Shown here piece by piece: positions 33,832 to 42,506 of a stretch of DNA of 64,000 nt. The notes under the pieces are model-generated. The model saw only the letters and a list, made by a program, of their open reading frames with translations, had not been told where the DNA came from and did not search any database. The DNA lies in contig NZ_RKLQ01000001.1 of assembly GCF_019599405.1 (NCBI RefSeq), positions 1,488,001 through 1,552,000 on the forward strand, given 5' to 3'. Made by a program: the position numbers and the translations under genes. Source of the DNA: Haloarcula salinisoli (lineage in GTDB: Archaea; Halobacteriota; Halobacteria; Halobacteriales; Haloarculaceae). Numbering within the stretch: position 1 is the first letter of the stretch; each line of letters begins with the position of its first letter.

Positions 33832-34932
33832 ATGAGTGACGACGACGCGGCGGAGGCCGACGAAGCGGAGTCGACGGCCGACGACTCCGCAGAGAGCACG
33901 AGCGGGGGGACGGTTCCGGTCGGTGTGAAGCTCGGCAGCACCCGGACTGTCATCGCCCTGCCCGACAACCACGGGACAGAGAATCGCATCATCCGGACGC
34001 TGACCTGCATGGCGACCTACGAGGACGCCCTGACCGGTGAGGAGAAGGTACTCTACGGCGAGGAGGCCGCCCGCGAGTACCCCGACCGCGTCGAGTACAT
34101 GCTCCGTTCGGGCCTGCCCGAAGACAAAGACCGCGCCGAGATGACCAAGACGTTCTTCGAGGCGCTCATCGAGGCAAACGACATCCCCGCAGACAGCGGC
34201 GTCGTATACGCGATTCCCACCATCGACAACCCCGCCGGGCTCGAGAACCTGAAATCCGTCATCGAGGACTCGGGCATCGGTCTCAAACTCATGGAGAGCT
34301 ATCCGGAGTCGCTGTGTGGCTCTATCCCCGCCTTCGGCGACGACCTCGAAGCCATCGACGAGATATTCATCTCCGTGAACATGGGCTCGACGAACCTCGA
34401 AGCCTCGGCGTACCGCCGGGGCGAACAGCTCGCCCCCTTCACGACGGGTGCGGTCACCGGCAACGAGGTCGACCGGATGATAGCCAACTACGTCGAGGAG
34501 GAGACCCAGGGCCGGGTCAATATCGACACCCAGACTGCCCGCGAGTACAAGGAGGAACACGCCGACTTCCTCGATTTCGAACCCTTCACCGACATCATCC
34601 AGCAGCCCGGCGGCGGCACCCACGAGTTCACCATCGAACGGTCGGTGATGGACGCCGTCGACGAGTATCTCGACGACGCCGTCGACGAACTCGCCAACAC
34701 CTTCCTCCCTGAACTGGCCAACGACTACATGAAGGTGTACCAGCTGGCCCTGGACCGACCCATCGTCATCACCGGGGGGATGGCCTGTATCCCCGGTATC
34801 GTCGACGAGTTCGAGGAACGGCTCAGCGAGGAACTGAACCGCGATATCGAGGCGACAGCGGCCGAAAAACCCGACGAGGCGCCCACTGTCGGCGCCCAGC
34901 GCATCGCTGCCAGACTCGTCGAGAACAGCTAA
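33832..34932 (+). CDS. Actin-like ATPase (salactin/volactin-type, MreB/Hsp70 superfamily)
   Basis: The protein has 366 residues after a 28-residue acidic, disordered start. Actin-fold signatures are: phosphate-1 VPVGVKLGSTRTVIAL, connect-1 and phosphate-2 SVNMGSTNLEASAYR, and adenosine motif VITGGMACIPG, with GNEVDRMIANYV in between. Haloarchaeal actins of this type polymerise and help set cell shape and motility. It follows the ArlD/E-like gene by 82 bases with its own weak TATA (tatataccg), so both may be co-regulated. Confidence 0.85.
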   Translation: MSDDDAAEADEAESTADDSAESTSGGTVPVGVKLGSTRTVIALPDNHGTENRIIRTLTCMATYEDALTGEEKVLYGEEAAREYPDRVEYMLRSGLPEDKDRAEMTKTFFEALIEANDIPADSGVVYAIPTIDNPAGLENLKSVIEDSGIGLKLMESYPESLCGSIPAFGDDLEAIDEIFISVNMGSTNLEASAYRRGEQLAPFTTGAVTGNEVDRMIANYVEEETQGRVNIDTQTAREYKEEHADFLDFEPFTDIIQQPGGGTHEFTIERSVMDAVDEYLDDAVDELANTFLPELANDYMKVYQLALDRPIVITGGMACIPGIVDEFEERLSEELNRDIEATAAEKPDEAPTVGAQRIAARLVENS

Positions 34933-34997
34933 CGGAGCCAGTACAAATCGACCCGCACCCGACCGTACGACAGTATGCGGGCGGTGTGTGAACCGTT

Positions 34998-35177
34998 TCA
35001 GCTGGTCCCGTTCGAACGCCAGCAGTCGAACCAGCCAACGATTGGTGGGTCGCCGCTTTCCCCGGCCCTCGCTGTCAGCGCCCTGAAAGCGTCCGTGTCG
35101 ATACGGAGGGCCGACGGCGTCTCGCCGCCCTCAGCCTCCTTGTGCTCTCCCGTGACTCCCTGTCTGAGGCCTGCCAT
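34998..35177 (-). CDS. Possible 59-residue protein
   Basis: A short frame reads MAGLRQGVTGEHKEAEGGETPSALRID... to VGWFDCWRSNGTS*. Third positions are GC-biased but not strongly so, and no match is recalled. It would be the only gene in the gap between the actin-like gene and the PH/TPR gene. The last residues hold one Cys and two Trp. It may be a real small protein or chance. Confidence 0.3.
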   Translation of the reverse strand: MAGLRQGVTGEHKEAEGGETPSALRIDTDAFRALTARAGESGDPPIVGWFDCWRSNGTS

Positions 35178-35279
35178 GGCCCACTCTTCGGAGCCCTGAT
35201 ACCTAAAGCCAAGTCAGACGCGCGTCAGTCGGCCAGCAGACCAGTGCGATGCACACGTGGGAAAGAAGATGACGGCGGC

Positions 35280-35388
35280 CGAATCTTTCCACGGTTGTCA
35301 ATATTTATCACCGGAGCAGATACATTAATATCTGAATATCAGAATAGATAGGTGAGTATCTTAGTATCTGGTGGTCTACCCGCAACTA
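35280..35388 (+). promoter_or_regulatory. AT-rich promoter with palindromic site
   Basis: This stretch is markedly AT-rich (atatttatca, tacattaatatctg, tagtatctgg) just before the ATG at 35389. It holds the interrupted palindrome TCTGA-ata-TCAGA at 35331-35343, and repeated gtatct/gatac motifs that could be operator half-sites. TATA-like attaata lies near 35324. Regulation of the PH/TPR gene is inferred. Confidence 0.5.
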
Positions 35389-37215
35389 ATGGGTCGGATT
35401 ATCAATCTAAATAGCTGGGAAGACGACGAGCTGCCGGACGTGGTCAGCCGGACCGGAGGGGGTGGGTTCCTCTCTACGGGCTATCTCGCGGACGAACCTG
35501 CGGTGGCGCTGGTCGAGGACGACGAGACGATGCAGTACGTGCTCACGAACCGGAAACGCGGGGTCACGGTCGAATCAGCCACGGAGACGGCACAGGTCAA
35601 ACCCGATAGCAGCCATCGGACCGTCGTGGTCGTCACGGACCGCCGGCTGCTTGTCCTCGTGGGGCGTGACGGGGGGGACGAGCAGACCAGTATCGCCCTG
35701 TCGACTGTCACCGATGTGGCGGCGACGAGGGGCCGACGGAACGGCGAACTCGCCGTCGAGCGCGACGACGACACGACGTGGCAGATTCCGACCGGGACCG
35801 ACGGGCTGGACACACTCGCGGCGTATCTCGAGGAGGCGGCCGCCGCTTGGCGGGAGGTCGAAGCGTCCCTTTCGGCAGTCGAGGAGAGGCTCTCGGCGGC
35901 GGCCCGGTTCCAGCGGGACGGCGAGTACGACCGGGCGCTCTCGGTGGCGCGCGAGACCCGAGACGCCGTCGAACGCGCCCGGTCGAGGGCTGTGGGGTTC
36001 AACAGGGACCACCCCGGGAACGCGCTGCAGGCCCGGAGCCAGCGCGTCGTGGCACAGCGGGTCGCGACGCTCGGGGCCATCCACGTCGCGCGAGCCAGAG
36101 AAGCGGCGGGGACGGGCGACCGCCTGTTCCGGGCCGGCAACTACGAGGGCGCACGCGAAGCGTTCGAGCGGGCCCGCGAGGAGTACGATTCGGCACTGAC
36201 CGAGGGGGAGCGCCGGCTCGAGGACCCCCACGCGATACGCGTCGAGCGCAATCGTGTCGACCGACTGGTCGCGGATATCGACGACTCACCGCTGCCGTCG
36301 GCTATCACGGCCGACAGAGCGGCCGTGGCGGCGGAGGACCCGGCCGAGGCCGCCGCCCACTGGGAGACGGCGCTGTCGGGGTATCGGCTGGCACTCACCG
36401 CGGCCGAGGGCGACGGCGACAGCCTCTATCGGGGCGACCCCGACCAGCTCCGGGACCGTATCACCACCGTCGCCGAGAGCCTCGCGGCGGCCCAGCGGAC
36501 CGTCGGCGAGGAGGCCAGACGGGCGGGGGACTGGTACGCCGACGCCGAGCAGTACGAGGCCGCACTGGAGGAGTTCGCGACGGCTGCCGAGGCCTTCGAC
36601 GGAGCGCTCGAAACGGCGACCGAGAGTTACCGGGACGCGGTCCCACACCTGAAAGCAGACGTCGAGGCACTCCAGCGGCGCATCGACCGGGCCCGGGCCG
36701 CACGTGACGGTGAAGACCCCGGGGCGGACCGCATCGAGTCCGACGACGAACCGGCCTACGAAGTCTCGGCGACGCTGGGCGACGTCGAGGGGCCGACGGA
36801 GATCGCCGACGCCATCAAACCGCCGACGGCCGACAGCGGTCCGGGACAGACCGTCGAGCGGCTGGAGCGACTCGACGGGCCGGCGGTGACCGGCCTCGTT
36901 GCCGAGGCGTTGACCGCGACCGGGTGGGAGACACAGGCCGCCAGTCCGCGGACGCCCTTCGACCTCCTGGCCACCCGCGGCGACGACCGGATGGGCGTGG
37001 TCGTCAGCGACGGGGGCGACAGGGCGGCTGTCACCGAGTGCGCACAGGTGACAGGCGCCGCCGGGACCGACGCCGTCATGCTCGCGACCACGAGTCCGGT
37101 CCCGGACGACGTCGAACAGACGGCGACGGAGCGAGACGTCCGCCTGCTCGACCGGGAGTCTCTGGCTGCTATCGTGGACTCGCAGGGATTGACCCTCCCC
37201 GCGCCGGCACAGTGA
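35389..37215 (+). CDS. PH-like / TPR / REase-like multidomain protein
   Basis: ATG 35389 gives 608 residues; a GTG at 35371 is possible. About 30-150 form a beta-rich module like bacterial PH domains (YVLTNRKRGVTVE..RTVVVVTDRRLLVLVG..IALSTVTDVAATRG). About 160-430 are TPR-like helical hairpins with Ala/Glu/Arg heptads (RLFRAGNYEGAREAFERAREEYDSAL). About 490-600 resemble an Mrr-type nuclease fold (LVAEALTATGWETQAASPRTPFDLLATRGDDRMGVVVSD), but the E-x-K catalytic pair is not intact, so it is probably non-catalytic. Cytosolic, no membrane helices. A sensor or scaffold role is inferred. Confidence 0.8.
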   Translation: MGRIINLNSWEDDELPDVVSRTGGGGFLSTGYLADEPAVALVEDDETMQYVLTNRKRGVTVESATETAQVKPDSSHRTVVVVTDRRLLVLVGRDGGDEQTSIALSTVTDVAATRGRRNGELAVERDDDTTWQIPTGTDGLDTLAAYLEEAAAAWREVEASLSAVEERLSAAARFQRDGEYDRALSVARETRDAVERARSRAVGFNRDHPGNALQARSQRVVAQRVATLGAIHVARAREAAGTGDRLFRAGNYEGAREAFERAREEYDSALTEGERRLEDPHAIRVERNRVDRLVADIDDSPLPSAITADRAAVAAEDPAEAAAHWETALSGYRLALTAAEGDGDSLYRGDPDQLRDRITTVAESLAAAQRTVGEEARRAGDWYADAEQYEAALEEFATAAEAFDGALETATESYRDAVPHLKADVEALQRRIDRARAARDGEDPGADRIESDDEPAYEVSATLGDVEGPTEIADAIKPPTADSGPGQTVERLERLDGPAVTGLVAEALTATGWETQAASPRTPFDLLATRGDDRMGVVVSDGGDRAAVTECAQVTGAAGTDAVMLATTSPVPDDVEQTATERDVRLLDRESLAAIVDSQGLTLPAPAQ

Positions 37216-37274
37216 GCCGTGCTTACCATGGTCGGCGAAGGTTTATTCTCATGCAAGGAGTATAATTATCTATA

Positions 37275-37409
37275 ATGGACTGTTCCGCCTGTGGTACCAG
37301 AATGACGTACAACGACGAGACAACAAAGCTCACGGAGTTCGTCTGTCCGCGCTGTCACGAGACGGTCATCGACTGGAAGTCCGAGGCCCGGGCCGTCCGA
37401 CTGGCCTGA
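37275..37409 (+). CDS. 44-residue zinc-ribbon protein
   Basis: This short frame, MDCSACGTRMTYNDETTKLTEF..., has two Cys pairs, CSAC and CPRC, 26 residues apart, a one-knuckle zinc ribbon. It ends LA*. The start sits 8 bases downstream of an AT-rich tataattatctataATG, a plausible leaderless promoter. Such tiny zinc proteins are frequent in haloarchaea, and many affect stress or biofilm traits; the role here is unknown. Confidence 0.75.
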   Translation: MDCSACGTRMTYNDETTKLTEFVCPRCHETVIDWKSEARAVRLA

Positions 37410-37522
37410 GACGGCGGCCGGGCAGTTCCGGACATATCGGTCCGTGAGGCAAGCAGAAGCGAGCAGAATCGAAAGCGAACAATTGGCGAGCGTTTTTATA
37501 TTTGCGTGTTCGAGTGTGTCCA

Positions 37523-39637
37523 ATGGGAGCCCCGCTTCGCATCGGCTGTCTCGTCGACGATGCTGACCCCGAGCAGTCGGCAGCGTACGACTGGTGTGAA
37601 TCCCGGTTCGACGCGGTGGCCCGCTGTCGACCGGAGTCGTTCGACCCGACCGAGTACGACGTGCTCTGGTGGCACCGTGTCGACCCGGTCGACCCGGCGA
37701 TGGTGTCCGACGGCGGGCCGCTGTCCGCGTTCGTCCGGGACGGCGGCACACTCCTGCTGACGCTTGCCGCGATGACCGCGGTCGAACCACTGGGGTTCGA
37801 CGGTGTCGGCCCGGACGCCGTGGGCTGGGCGGAAGTCACCGACCCGACGGGCCCGCTGTGGAAGCGACTCTACGCCGACCACCCGATAGCGGCCGGGTTC
37901 GATACGCTCCGCGTCCACACGCGTGGCGCCGGTGTGACGGCCCCGTACGCTCGCTACGAGACAGTCGCCCCCACGGACGGGGACGTGCTGGCCAGCACGG
38001 CCCGGGGCGACCACGACGCGGTCGCGGAGCGGTCGGTCGTCTCCTGGCAGCCAGGTGCTGGCCGCGTCGTCGGCATCGGTTCGGCGCTCTCCTTTCGGCA
38101 GCCAACCCACGACATCTGCCGGGGCAACCGGGAGACGCTCGTCGCCAACGCTATCTCCTTCCTGGCGAACGAGGAGACGGTCCCGCTCACCGGCCGGCCG
38201 AAGGACAGCACGACGCTGTCGGCCATGCGGGACCGACTCGGCGAGGACCCCCACCGGCCGGGCTATCACGTCACCCCGCCCGCGAACTGGCTCAACGACC
38301 CGAACGGGCTCGTCCACTGGAACGGCCGGTACCACGTCTTCTACCAGTACAACCCCACCGGCCCGTTCCACGGCACGATTCACTGGGGTCACGCGGTCAG
38401 CGACGACCTGGTCCACTGGGAGGACCGCCCGGTCGCCCTCTCGCCGTCGCCCGACGGCCCCGACCGCGACGGCTGCTGGTCCGGGTGTACAGTCGACGAC
38501 GACGGTGTCGCGACTATCCTCTACACCGGCGGGCGCGGCACCGAACAACTGCCGTGTCTGGCGACCTCGACCGACGAGTCGCTCACCTCGTGGGTGAAAG
38601 ACCCCGAGAACCCGGTCATCGACGAGTTGCCCGCCGAACCCGAGGTCCTCCGGACCGAGGACTGGGACGGCGAGTTCCGGGACCACTGCGTCTGGCGCGA
38701 GGACGGCGTCTGGCACCAGCTCATCGGCGCCGGGATGGAGGGCGGGGGCGGGGCGGCACTGCTGTACGTCTCGACGGACCTGCGCGAGTGGACCTACCGG
38801 GGGCCCATCCTGACCGGGGACCGCGACTCGGCGGGGACCGTCTGGGAGTGTCCGGAGCTGCTGAACTTCGGCGAGAGACAGCTGCTGCACGTCTCGAACT
38901 ACGAGGACGTGATGTACTTCCTCGGCCAGTACGACGACGGCAAGTTCACCGTCGAGCGGCGGGGCAAGCTCGACCACGGCGACTTCTACGCCCCACAGTC
39001 CATGTGGACCGACGACGGCCGCACGCTGACCTGGGGATGGGTCCAGGAAGCGCGTGACGTCGGCGCCCAGTGGGACGCCGGCTGGTCCGGGTCGCTGTCG
39101 GTGCCCCGCGAACTAACGCTTGCCGAGGACGGCGGACTCCGACAGCGGCCCGCGGCGGCACTCACCGAACTGCGCGGCGACGGCGAGCACCGCGAGAACC
39201 TCCGACTGCGCGCGGACGAGGGCCGCGAACTCGACGTACAGAGCCGACAGTTCGAGCTCAAGGCGACGGTGCGACTGGAGGACGCCGACGCCGTCGAGCT
39301 TCGCGTGCTTGAGACGCCCGACGGCGAGGAGCAGACGCCGATACGCTACACCGCGGCCAGCGAGGTCGTGGTCGACCGCACACAGTCGAGCACGACGCCG
39401 GAGGCGACGACCGACAGCCAGCGGATGACGGTGACACCCTACGACGCGCCGCTGTCGCTCCACGTGTTCGTCGACGGGAGTATCGTCGAGGTGTTCGCCA
39501 ACCAACGTCACTGTCTCACCAGCCGCGTCTACCCCGAGCGCACGGACGCGACGGGTATCTCGCTGGCTGCCACCGGCGGGACGGCGACGGTGACCGGGCT
39601 GGACTGCTGGGAGCTGGACAGCGCCTGGCGCTCGTAG
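37523..39637 (+). CDS. GH32 fructan hydrolase with N-terminal GATase-like domain
   Basis: ATG 37523 gives 704 residues, no signal peptide, so the enzyme is likely cytosolic. About 1-225 resemble a glutamine-amidotransferase/ThuA-like fold ([33 protein letters not shown]). The GH32 five-blade propeller begins with NWLNDPNGL, nucleophile Asp259, then FRDH with Asp387 (RDP has become RDH) and WECPEL with acid/base Glu442. The C-terminal 150 residues form the beta-sandwich ([24 protein letters not shown]). It should hydrolyse beta-fructosides such as sucrose, levan or inulin. The partner GH68 is 3 kb away. Confidence 0.92.
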   Translation: MGAPLRIGCLVDDADPEQSAAYDWCESRFDAVARCRPESFDPTEYDVLWWHRVDPVDPAMVSDGGPLSAFVRDGGTLLLTLAAMTAVEPLGFDGVGPDAVGWAEVTDPTGPLWKRLYADHPIAAGFDTLRVHTRGAGVTAPYARYETVAPTDGDVLASTARGDHDAVAERSVVSWQPGAGRVVGIGSALSFRQPTHDICRGNRETLVANAISFLANEETVPLTGRPKDSTTLSAMRDRLGEDPHRPGYHVTPPANWLNDPNGLVHWNGRYHVFYQYNPTGPFHGTIHWGHAVSDDLVHWEDRPVALSPSPDGPDRDGCWSGCTVDDDGVATILYTGGRGTEQLPCLATSTDESLTSWVKDPENPVIDELPAEPEVLRTEDWDGEFRDHCVWREDGVWHQLIGAGMEGGGGAALLYVSTDLREWTYRGPILTGDRDSAGTVWECPELLNFGERQLLHVSNYEDVMYFLGQYDDGKFTVERRGKLDHGDFYAPQSMWTDDGRTLTWGWVQEARDVGAQWDAGWSGSLSVPRELTLAEDGGLRQRPAAALTELRGDGEHRENLRLRADEGRELDVQSRQFELKATVRLEDADAVELRVLETPDGEEQTPIRYTAASEVVVDRTQSSTTPEATTDSQRMTVTPYDAPLSLHVFVDGSIVEVFANQRHCLTSRVYPERTDATGISLAATGGTATVTGLDCWELDSAWRS

Positions 39638-39649
39638 AGTGGCCCTGGC

Positions 39650-40555
39650 TCAGAGCGTCGTGCTCGTACCGCTGTAGCCACAGTCGTCACAGGCGGCGGT
39701 CTCTCGCTCGCCCAGCGTGTAGACGGCGACGTGGCCGCCACAGCGGGGGCAGTTCTCACCAGCCGACGGCTGGCGCGCCTCGGTCAGGACGCGGTCGAAC
39801 ATCGGCGTGGTGTCGCTGCTTGCGATGACCTGCGCGTGGACCGCCGAGGCGGACTCGTCGACGGCGGCGCCCCAGATGAGGACCGCGTCGTCGGGAATCG
39901 ACGCCTCGATGCCGTCGACGGCCTCCACGGCGGCGGCCAGTGTCAGGTCCTCACCGCCGACGAGGTTGACCAGTATCGACCCGAGGCTGTCGACGTCAAC
40001 GTATGGCGCCGAAAGCGCCGCCTCGACCGCGTCGACCGCGTCGACCGCCACGTCGCCGGTGTCACGCGCGGTACCGGTGGTGATGGCCGCCGCCGTGCCG
40101 CTGCCCAGCACGGTCCTGACGTCCGCCGGGTCCAGGTTGATGACCCCTGGTCTGGCGATAAGCTCGTGGAGCGTCGTCACGACCGACCGGATACCCCGCC
40201 GATGGTAGCCCGGCGGGATGACCACGGTCGCGTCGACGGCCGACCGCAAGCGGGCTATCTCCCGTGCCGTCGTGGGGTCCAGTTCGTCCGCCGTCGCGGG
40301 CGCCCCCACCACCGCGATGGTCACGCCCTCCCGTTCGGCCAGACGCTCGAGCCACTCGGTCGGCGGGACGGTTCCGTTCGCGAAATCGGTGGCGAAGATG
40401 GTGATAGAAGCGCGGTCCTGCGACGGGCTCGGCGGCTCCGAGAGCGCCGTGATGCCGGGGACCATTCCGAGCGTCTCACCGACAGACGCGACGCCGGCGT
40501 GGCCGATGACCACCGACTGGTGGTGCTCCAGAACGGCGACGGGTTCTCCTCGCAT
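39650..40555 (-). CDS. Degenerate FtsZ/tubulin-superfamily protein with C-terminal zinc ribbon
   Basis: The protein has 301 residues. About 10-165 look like a reduced GTPase domain: SVVIGHAGVASVG in place of the FtsZ nucleotide loop, VTIAVVGAPA and DATVVIPPGYH as later strands, then GVINLDPADVRTVLGSGTA, which matches the FtsZ stretch GLINVDFADVRTVM. About 166-245 are the C-terminal FtsZ domain, with SILVNLVGGEDLTLAAAVEAV and DDAVLIWGAAVDE. Residues 269-292 add CPRCG and CDDCG, a zinc ribbon. The G-box GGGTGTG is absent, so GTP binding is unlikely. It starts at a good ATG, and no frame upstream completes the domain. It sits between the GH32 and GH68 genes. Confidence 0.8.
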   Translation of the reverse strand: MRGEPVAVLEHHQSVVIGHAGVASVGETLGMVPGITALSEPPSPSQDRASITIFATDFANGTVPPTEWLERLAEREGVTIAVVGAPATADELDPTTAREIARLRSAVDATVVIPPGYHRRGIRSVVTTLHELIARPGVINLDPADVRTVLGSGTAAAITTGTARDTGDVAVDAVDAVEAALSAPYVDVDSLGSILVNLVGGEDLTLAAAVEAVDGIEASIPDDAVLIWGAAVDESASAVHAQVIASSDTTPMFDRVLTEARQPSAGENCPRCGGHVAVYTLGERETAACDDCGYSGTSTTL

Positions 40556-40659
40556 AGACAGGCTGTACGGCCCGTATGACCCATGCGGACTAAAGTTGAA
40601 CGGGCGACTGATGGCCAGTTGTCAGGTGAGCGCCACTCCCTACCCTACACCGACACAAC

Positions 40660-41970
40660 TCAGTGACCGTAGCCCCCACGCTGGTCGTCCGCGTGTGCCC
40701 GGGCGAGCAGCTCGCGCTCTGTCGGCCCCAGGGATTCGCCCGCCATTGGAATCTCCCAGTGCCCGAGTTTGCCGACGATTTCGGTCCGGGTGCCCGAGAC
40801 GTCGAGCCGCAGCGTCGGCCCGAGCGTCCCGCCGAACCGTCGCCGCTGCTCGCTTTCGGGGAGGTGGGCAATCTCGTCGAGCGTCTCGCCGGCGAAGTCG
40901 AAGTAGTTGAAGAAGTTCTGGACCAGCACCTCCCCGTCGTGGGGGAACGCCATCCACGAGTACGCCTGGAACGGCGCGTTGGGCGGGTTGGTAGCGACCA
41001 GGCCCGAGCCGTTGAGCGGGACGTACTCGCCGTGGAGCTCCTCGGCGACGAAGCCATAGAGCGCGTCGTAGCCCGACAGCTCCGGCCCGAAGGTGTGGAG
41101 GTGACTGGAGATAAAGAGGTAGTACAGCCCGTCGCGGTAGACGACGTGGGGGCGTTCGAGTTCCTGGTTGACGCCGACGGCGTCCAGCAGCGGCGCTTCG
41201 AGTTCCCACGCCAGCGGGTCGCCGGTCGGCGAGTGGGCGATGCCGACGCTGCCGTTGAACTCCTGCTTGCCGGCGTCGCCGTCGAAGAGGTCGCTCCCCT
41301 CCGGGACCGGCGAGTTGGCCTCGAAGAGGAGCCACGTCTCGCCCGTCTCGGGGTCCTCGAAGAACCACGGGTCACGGAACGTGTATATCATCGCCCGGGA
41401 CTGGTCTTCGCGTTCGTACCGCTCGCCGTCGGGGGAGAGGAGTTCGTGGTGGGTCCAGGGCCCACGGAGCTCGAAGCCGTCGGTGGTGTCTACGCGCCCG
41501 CCACTGGCGGCGACGATGCGCTGTGAATATGTCAGCTCCTCGGCCCCGTCCGTGCCGGCCGCCGTGTAGAACAGATACACGTCGCCGTCGTCGTACAGCG
41601 CTGACCCGGCCCACTGGCGCTGTCCCAGCGCCTCCGAAAACACCGGCCCCGCATCCTGCCACTCGCGACCGTCCGCCGAGTAGAACGCACGGATGGTTGC
41701 CACGTCGTGGCGTTTCCCAGGCAGGAGCTCCGCCGGCGCAGTCAGCGAGAAACACACCCGGTAGCCGTCGACCTCGGCGAGCGTGCCGTCGCGCTCACGG
41801 AGAAACCACGTGTCCCAGATATGCAGATGGGGCATCTGGTCGGTTTCGGGCGGGTAGAACACCGGCGCGGTCGTCTCCCCGGTTCGTTCGAGACCGGCGG
41901 CCTGCTCGCGTGTCCAGCCGGCACGGGCGCGATATCCTGGCGCGCCCTCACCGGGCGAGTGGTCGTTCAT
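40660..41970 (-). CDS. GH68 levansucrase/invertase-type enzyme
   Basis: The start MNDHSPGEGAPG gives 436 residues, no signal peptide. The catalytic triad of GH68 is complete: HIWDTWF with nucleophile Asp53, TFRDPWFF with Asp200 and LERPHVVYRD with acid/base Glu272. GH68 enzymes transfer fructose from sucrose to build levan, or hydrolyse sucrose. No export signal is visible, so the product is probably intracellular or leaves by an unseen route. It faces the FtsZ-like gene and the GH32 gene, suggesting sucrose/fructan turnover. Confidence 0.9.
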   Translation of the reverse strand: MNDHSPGEGAPGYRARAGWTREQAAGLERTGETTAPVFYPPETDQMPHLHIWDTWFLRERDGTLAEVDGYRVCFSLTAPAELLPGKRHDVATIRAFYSADGREWQDAGPVFSEALGQRQWAGSALYDDGDVYLFYTAAGTDGAEELTYSQRIVAASGGRVDTTDGFELRGPWTHHELLSPDGERYEREDQSRAMIYTFRDPWFFEDPETGETWLLFEANSPVPEGSDLFDGDAGKQEFNGSVGIAHSPTGDPLAWELEAPLLDAVGVNQELERPHVVYRDGLYYLFISSHLHTFGPELSGYDALYGFVAEELHGEYVPLNGSGLVATNPPNAPFQAYSWMAFPHDGEVLVQNFFNYFDFAGETLDEIAHLPESEQRRRFGGTLGPTLRLDVSGTRTEIVGKLGHWEIPMAGESLGPTERELLARAHADDQRGGYGH

Positions 41971-42087
41971 ACCCCTGTGGATGGGAAGGACCGAAATAAA
42001 AGTTCGCAGCGAGTACAACGGCCGTTGTATGTGGTGCGTTCACCGCCGGCCGGACGGTTGTTCGCGAGCGCCCTGGACCCAGCCTCC

Positions 42088-42321
42088 CTACTTGTCCGCC
42101 GAGTCGTTTTCCTCGTACCCGACACCCTCGGGCCCTGTGATGTCGAGCGGGCGAATCCACTCGTACCAGATGAACACGACGCCGAGGCCGTATCCCATCG
42201 CCCAGACGGCGCTGCCGACCCACGGATACCCCCACTGGCTCAGCAGACCGTTGGCGAGGCCGGGGACGATGACCACCGCAGCCACGGTCAGCCCGAGGAC
42301 GATTGTCTCGTTGCGGTTCAT
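42088..42321 (-). CDS. Small two-helix membrane protein
   Basis: The protein has 77 residues with two helices, IVLGLTVAAVVIVPGLANGLL and VGSAVWAMGYGLGVVFIWYEWI, and a short acidic C-terminus. It is divergent from the crtB-like gene, with about 185 bases between starts. It resembles the small hydrophobic proteins found near carotenoid or transport genes but cannot be assigned. Confidence 0.65.
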   Translation of the reverse strand: MNRNETIVLGLTVAAVVIVPGLANGLLSQWGYPWVGSAVWAMGYGLGVVFIWYEWIRPLDITGPEGVGYEENDSADK

Positions 42322-42468
42322 CGGCCGCCCCCCGCCGCGTGCCCGATTCGCATACCCCGCCGTATGGGACTGCGGAATTTAGGGGTGGCGTTTCAGCCAC
42401 ATCACGAGCCGGCCGGCAGCGTCGGGAGGACTTCGGCAAAGTGGCCCACAGCGAATCCGTAGCCAACC

Positions 42469-42506
42469 CATTTTTATCGCAGTATGCCTTACCCCGGATG
42501 ACGGGA
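42469..42506 (+). promoter_or_regulatory. Putative promoter of the phytoene/squalene synthase gene
   Basis: A strong TATA-like tttttatcg lies at 42470-42478, about 30 bases before the ATGs at 42498 and 42507. The spacing implies a leaderless or nearly leaderless transcript and a start near 42500, so the ATG at 42507 is preferred. Confidence 0.5.

Noticed and set aside
33223-34623. 466-residue minus-strand frame opposite the ArlD/E-like and actin-like genes
   Set aside because: Antisense to two genes with strong family motifs; no start or motif of its own.
34975-35199. 74-residue plus-strand frame in the gap after the actin-like gene
   Set aside because: Composition and lack of pattern do not support it; the opposite-strand 59-residue frame is a slightly better candidate and is also only weak.
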